This document shows positions 61,042 through 64,000 of a DNA stretch of 64,000 bases, one piece after another (the stretch's first letter is position 1; every line of letters begins with the position of its first letter). Position numbers and translations under genes: made by a program. The DNA comes from Acidithiobacillus sp. YTS05 (GTDB taxonomy: Bacteria > Pseudomonadota > Gammaproteobacteria > Acidithiobacillales > Acidithiobacillaceae): contig NZ_CP094359.1 of assembly GCF_024396695.1 (NCBI RefSeq), positions 2,534,001 to 2,598,000 on the forward strand, written 5' to 3'. The notes beneath the pieces were generated by a model. The model did not search any database. It was not told the origin of the DNA and saw nothing but the letters and a program-made list of their open reading frames with translations.

Positions 61042-62198
61042 CCATAAATTCCTAGCCGCTGAGCCTCCTTATAGAAGGTCTGCGTTTTACGCACGCCTAG
61101 CAAGTGGAAGGCATCGGTAAAAGACGTCTGTCCCTCTAAGGTGCTTGTAATCACCGCCCGCGCCAATCGCTTGCCGACATGTGCGCCAAGGGTGTTGTAG
61201 AAGTCGCCACCCGAGTCCGTTGGCGCCATTCTGGCCATCCTATCGAGTTCATCCTGCCAAGCGATGTCTAGGGTGTCTCGATCGATCCGTCCGGCATCGA
61301 AGAGGCGCCGGAGAAGGACCAAGGTGCTGACCCTAAAACGACGGGACAGTTTTTGCAGTGTTTCCGACAAAGCCCCCGGTCCAATCGGCACGTCGTGCAC
61401 ATCCTCTAACGCTTCTAAAGGCACCAAAATTTCCGCGGCCACCGCGTTGCACCAGCGCTCAGTTTTCACATCGGGTTGACTGCGCGCTTCATTGTTCGAG
61501 ACGCCGGAAGAGCCCAACCACAGATGGGCCAGTTCGTGCGCCAAGGTGAACATCTGTGCTGCTTTGCTATCTTTGCCGTTGATAAATACCAGTGGCGCTA
61601 ATTCGTCGGCTAAGGCGAAGCCACGAAATTCCGCTACATCCAGCGGGCGGTGGGTATTACTACCCACAATGCCACTGATCATCACCAAAATTCCGGACTC
61701 CTCGACCACGCGGATAAACTCACGCAGCGCTTCGCTCCAGTTTCCCATACGACTGCGGGCCCCTATATCGAAGCCGAGTCGTTCTCGGATCCTAGCAGCG
61801 ACCTCGACGGGTGTATCCTTTAGTGTGGCGGTACCGACAAAAGAAACCCCGGGATCACCTTGAAGGCGAACATAGTCGCGGTACCAGCTTTGACTCTGCT
61901 GGCAGAGATAGATCGTCTCAAGCAAGTCGACGCTCGGCGATCGGACTTGCGTCTGCGGCAATGTTCGGAAATCGGGAATCGGTAGTTCGTCTTCCGGCGG
62001 TTCCGTCAGGAAAAAGTATCCTATAGGGGTATGGGTGCGGCGGGCGAACTCTTCTAACTGGTTTAACGTGGGTTGCTCCTGCCCCGTCAGCCAACCGCTC
62101 AGCTTTTTGAAATGGGCAGACAACCCCTCCGGGGTGCGGCCGGATCGGCGCATCGCCCAGTGCAGCAATCCGGGATCGACGGGTACGCGCAGGGTCAC
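61038..62198 (-). CDS. ImmA/IrrE metallopeptidase with N-terminal HTH-like domain
   Basis: 386 aa. N-terminal helical region about 5-55 resembling an XRE HTH (SGRTPEGLSAHFKKLSGWLTG). Zinc peptidase motif HELAHLW near 220, with a downstream Glu in CNAVAAEILVP. Coupled to a DUF4411 toxin, it is the likely antitoxin/regulator. A palindrome lies 53 bp upstream of its start. Confidence 0.88.
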   Translation of the reverse strand: MTLRVPVDPGLLHWAMRRSGRTPEGLSAHFKKLSGWLTGQEQPTLNQLEEFARRTHTPIGYFFLTEPPEDELPIPDFRTLPQTQVRSPSVDLLETIYLCQQSQSWYRDYVRLQGDPGVSFVGTATLKDTPVEVAARIRERLGFDIGARSRMGNWSEALREFIRVVEESGILVMISGIVGSNTHRPLDVAEFRGFALADELAPLVFINGKDSKAAQMFTLAHELAHLWLGSSGVSNNEARSQPDVKTERWCNAVAAEILVPLEALEDVHDVPIGPGALSETLQKLSRRFRVSTLVLLRRLFDAGRIDRDTLDIAWQDELDRMARMAPTDSGGDFYNTLGAHVGKRLARAVITSTLEGQTSFTDAFHLLGVRKTQTFYKEAQRLGIYG

Positions 62199-62250
62199 CT
62201 GATTTTCTCCAAGAACTTCTCCACATCTCTACGGGCCACCCAGGGTTACG

Positions 62251-62271
62251 TGCTCCATAGTTGATGGAACA
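62251..62271. promoter_or_regulatory. Palindrome upstream of the ImmA/IrrE-DUF4411 operon
   Basis: TGCTCCAT-AGTTG-ATGGAACA, 8-bp arms with one mismatch, 53 bp before the operon start; a candidate autoregulatory operator. Confidence 0.4.
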
Positions 62272-62716
62272 CGGTAGGTACGCCTGTATCGGTTGCTGGT
62301 CCGTACTCACCCGCTCATGGGTTCATGAGCAGTGCATTGTTCTCACAAGATAGCGCAACTACGCCCACACAGAGTCTGCATTATGGACCAGGAAGGGCTG
62401 CGACGCGAGGTTAGCCGCGCTCCCCTTGTCCGAAAGCCCGGCGCAGGACTCAAAGGCACGATCTATCGGTGAATGCGCCCGCGCGATTCACTGCCCGACT
62501 GGTGATGCACACGCTACTCGGGTCTCCAGCATCTCGGCTAGGGTTAGGGGTGGCTGTGTACGTAGGACAGCAGGCGCCCACGGATGGCTAGATCCCACAA
62601 CAAACCGGGAACCTGTCTCACCGCATGCCTATCAAAAGGAACCGCTAATTTGCGGGCTTGCAGGATTCGTCGGTATATTCCGGCGTGGTGCCGTGATTAC
62701 TGGAGAGGAATGTCTC
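62272..62716. other. Spacer without a supported gene
   Basis: The 518-bp gap between the ImmA/IrrE gene (starts 62198) and the HU gene (62717) includes the palindrome at 62251. The rest holds an open frame from 62426 in frame with HU, but its content is not protein-like (several Arg/Cys runs) and HU-family proteins start at the later ATG. I see no RNA gene or repeat. Confidence 0.5.
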
Positions 62717-62998
62717 ATGCTGACAAAGAAAGAGCTTGTGCGTCTCATGGCCGAGCGCAGCGATCTGCCGCAAACCGTCGTGGAAAAATCCCTGAATGTC
62801 CTTCTCGATATTTACCGGGAGCAGCTCGCTGCTGGCGAAGCGGTGGTCTTGGGCGATCTGGGCCGATTCCAGATCAAAGAGCGGGCGGCGCGCGCCGGAC
62901 GTAATCCGGCCACGGGTGCCGCCATCGAGATTCCGGCCCGCAAAACCGTGCGCTTTCAGCCCGGAAAACACCTGGTCGAGCAGTTGAATCCCGCGTAA
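62717..62998 (+). CDS. HU/IHF-family DNA-binding protein
   Basis: 93 aa. MLTKKELVRLMAER start, the GRFQIKERAARAGRNPATGA arm with the conserved Gly-Arg-Asn-Pro turn, and a PARKTVRFQPGKHL end. Bends DNA. AGGA lies 8 nt before the ATG. Element-encoded HU may shape its own nucleoid or transfer intermediates. The frame extension to 62426 lacks HU character. Confidence 0.9.
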   Translation: MLTKKELVRLMAERSDLPQTVVEKSLNVLLDIYREQLAAGEAVVLGDLGRFQIKERAARAGRNPATGAAIEIPARKTVRFQPGKHLVEQLNPA

Positions 62999-63025
62999 GC
63001 ACGTCCGGCCGAAGAGGAGCATGCC

Positions 63026-63277
63026 ATGTTTGGATTCGGAGAACATCAAGAGGCCATGACGGCCACCTGCCCTAGCTGTCAGTCGCCCATGGAAGACAAA
63101 GGGGCGCACGGAATCCGCATGGGCGGATTGACGGGGCTGGCCGGAGCTGCGGCAGGAGCCGTGCTTGGCCAGCTGGCGGACGAGGGCGAAGAGGCCTTCG
63201 AGAAGAAACTTGCCGTCCAGGTCTTTGTCTGTCCCCAATGTCGGGAAGTCTCGTTCAAATACCACGGAGGGTTATGA
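63026..63277 (+). CDS. Small zinc-ribbon protein with glycine-rich helix
   Basis: 83 aa. Two Cys pairs, CPSC (about 15-18) and CPQC (about 72-75), frame a Gly/Ala-rich segment (GGLTGLAGAAAGAVLGQLA). Function unknown. GAGGAG precedes the ATG; stop 63275-63277 is followed after 1 bp by the ATG of a possible next gene. Confidence 0.65.
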   Translation: MFGFGEHQEAMTATCPSCQSPMEDKGAHGIRMGGLTGLAGAAAGAVLGQLADEGEEAFEKKLAVQVFVCPQCREVSFKYHGGL

Positions 63278-63339
63278 AATGGATCTGCAGACCGTAGAGC
63301 AGCAATACAACCAGCTGCAGCAGGAAAGCTCAAGGGGTA

Positions 63340-63705
63340 ATGCAAAGCCTGCAGGCGCTGGCCGGGAAGCTCAAGACTGCCGCCGATGGTGGCAACCAGG
63401 ACGCACGGGAGTGGTTGCTGGACCTCAAGGAACTGGCCCTCAACGTCCAGCAGGAGCAGCAGCAGGTGATGATGGTCATGCAGGCCATGCACCAGGCCGC
63501 GCAGAGCGATCTGGCGGCGATGCAGGGGCAGGGCCAGCAATGGCAGCCCGGGTATCCGCAGACACCCCAAGCTATGCCCCAGGGCTATCCGCAGCAGCAG
63601 TCGGGTGGATTCCTGAGCTCGCTGGAGCACTCGGGTTTCGGTCAGGCCCTGATGATGGGGGCCGGGTTTGGGATCGGAGACGACCTCATCAATAGCATTT
63701 TCTAA
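63340..63705 (+). CDS. Gln/Met/Gly-rich hypothetical protein, N-terminus possibly frameshifted
   Basis: 121 aa. Amphipathic helix (NVQQEQQQVMMVMQAMHQAAQ), a Pro/Gln/Gly spacer (PGYPQTPQAMPQGYPQQQ) and a hydrophobic GFGQALMMGAGFGIGDDL end. A well-placed ATG at 63279 opens another frame (MDLQTVEQQYNQLQQES) that looks like a natural N-terminus; it meets this frame only by a +1 shift near 63325. Either the gene is broken at that point or it starts at 63340 (AAGGGG, short spacing). Confidence 0.55.
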   Translation: MQSLQALAGKLKTAADGGNQDAREWLLDLKELALNVQQEQQQVMMVMQAMHQAAQSDLAAMQGQGQQWQPGYPQTPQAMPQGYPQQQSGGFLSSLEHSGFGQALMMGAGFGIGDDLINSIF

Positions 63706-63835
63706 TCGCGTGCTGCGGCGCTGGAGCCGTGGGTTTGCTCGGCGACCATTGCCATATCTGGCGCCAGGGCAGACGCGGTAATGGATGTCGAGCACCACCG
63801 TGTGCGCCCACATTGGGAAGCACAGGATGTAAAAC

Positions 63836-64000
63836 ATGATCTGGTTGTTCGCCGGTAGTGCTGTCACCAAATTGGCACTGGCGGCGGGCGGAGCCGCACT
63901 ACTCTCTGGCCCGTTGAACAGTCCGCAAACCTGGATTTCTGGTGGGAGTCCAGACGCGCCACCATTGGCCACTCGCCTGGCATCCACCGCTAATGTAAAC
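63836..64000 (+). CDS. Partial membrane/exported protein (5' end)
   Basis: Open from the ATG to the window edge (55 codons). Begins MIWLFAGSAVTKLALAAGGA, a signal-like hydrophobic stretch, then Pro/Thr/Asn-rich. AGGA lies 8 nt upstream. Too short to name. Confidence 0.45.
   Translation, partial: MIWLFAGSAVTKLALAAGGAALLSGPLNSPQTWISGGSPDAPPLATRLASTANVN

Noticed and set aside
62426..62716. In-frame N-terminal extension of the HU gene
   Set aside because: HU proteins start at the MLTKKEL position; the extension lacks protein-like composition and the ATG at 62717 has a ribosome-binding site.

Overview
The window is GC-rich, densely packed bacterial DNA. Gene content and protein style (tandem Pho-type porins, Feo iron uptake, RimO, HemN, GmhA/WaaF heptose genes, class II PyrC, small LptM lipoprotein) indicate a proteobacterium with an outer membrane, most likely an Acidithiobacillus-type acidophile. 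The genus is an inference from overall resemblance; I could not run a search. Two different kinds of DNA meet at a tRNA-Phe gene at 34366-34441.

Left of the tRNA (1-34350) is ordinary chromosome. It holds arginine, lysine and pyrimidine genes (argH-lptM-lysA, pyrC). It also holds an unusual class B penicillin-binding protein with an OmpA-like lipoprotein, and a small patch with a decayed toxin and its probable immunity gene, bracketed by a 29-bp direct repeat. Next come a Fur-boxed feoABC operon, rimO-nfu, a pteridine-reductase-like SDR divergent from a MidA-like methyltransferase and a Spx-like protein, hemN and a MetR-like regulator. A phosphate-starvation cluster follows: two outer-membrane porins, a phytase-like esterase and an OmpA lipoprotein. 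Both of its promoters carry four PhoB half-sites in exact 11-bp phase. A tight seven-gene envelope operon runs leftward from 33434: lpoA, yraN, a GmhA/HldE-C fusion, a GlcD-like oxidase, an RMND1-like membrane protein, waaF and a P-type ATPase. It diverges from rsmI.

Right of the tRNA (34442-64000) is the start of an integrative, conjugative-type element. The tyrosine integrase comes first, then a defence cassette: a PHP-SMC-like ATPase with type III Mod and Res subunits. Transfer genes follow: a TraB-like CN-hydrolase, the TraG/VirD4 coupling protein, a VirB1-like transglycosylase and a TraF peptidase. After a FitAB toxin-antitoxin pair comes a long leftward operon of accessory proteins (LPD7 protein, ArdC-like antirestriction protein, Dam methylase, HTH protein). 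A CI/Cro-like control switch has perfect 14-bp operators. Last are a DUF4411/ImmA-IrrE stability pair, an HU protein and small zinc-ribbon genes. Four tra-type promoters share a GCTATACC core. No relaxase, full type IV secretion cluster or right attachment site is visible, so the element runs past the window.

Start codons were chosen by ribosome-binding site and family alignment and often differ from the longest frame. All functional names rest on recognisable motifs and family knowledge, not on database searches.
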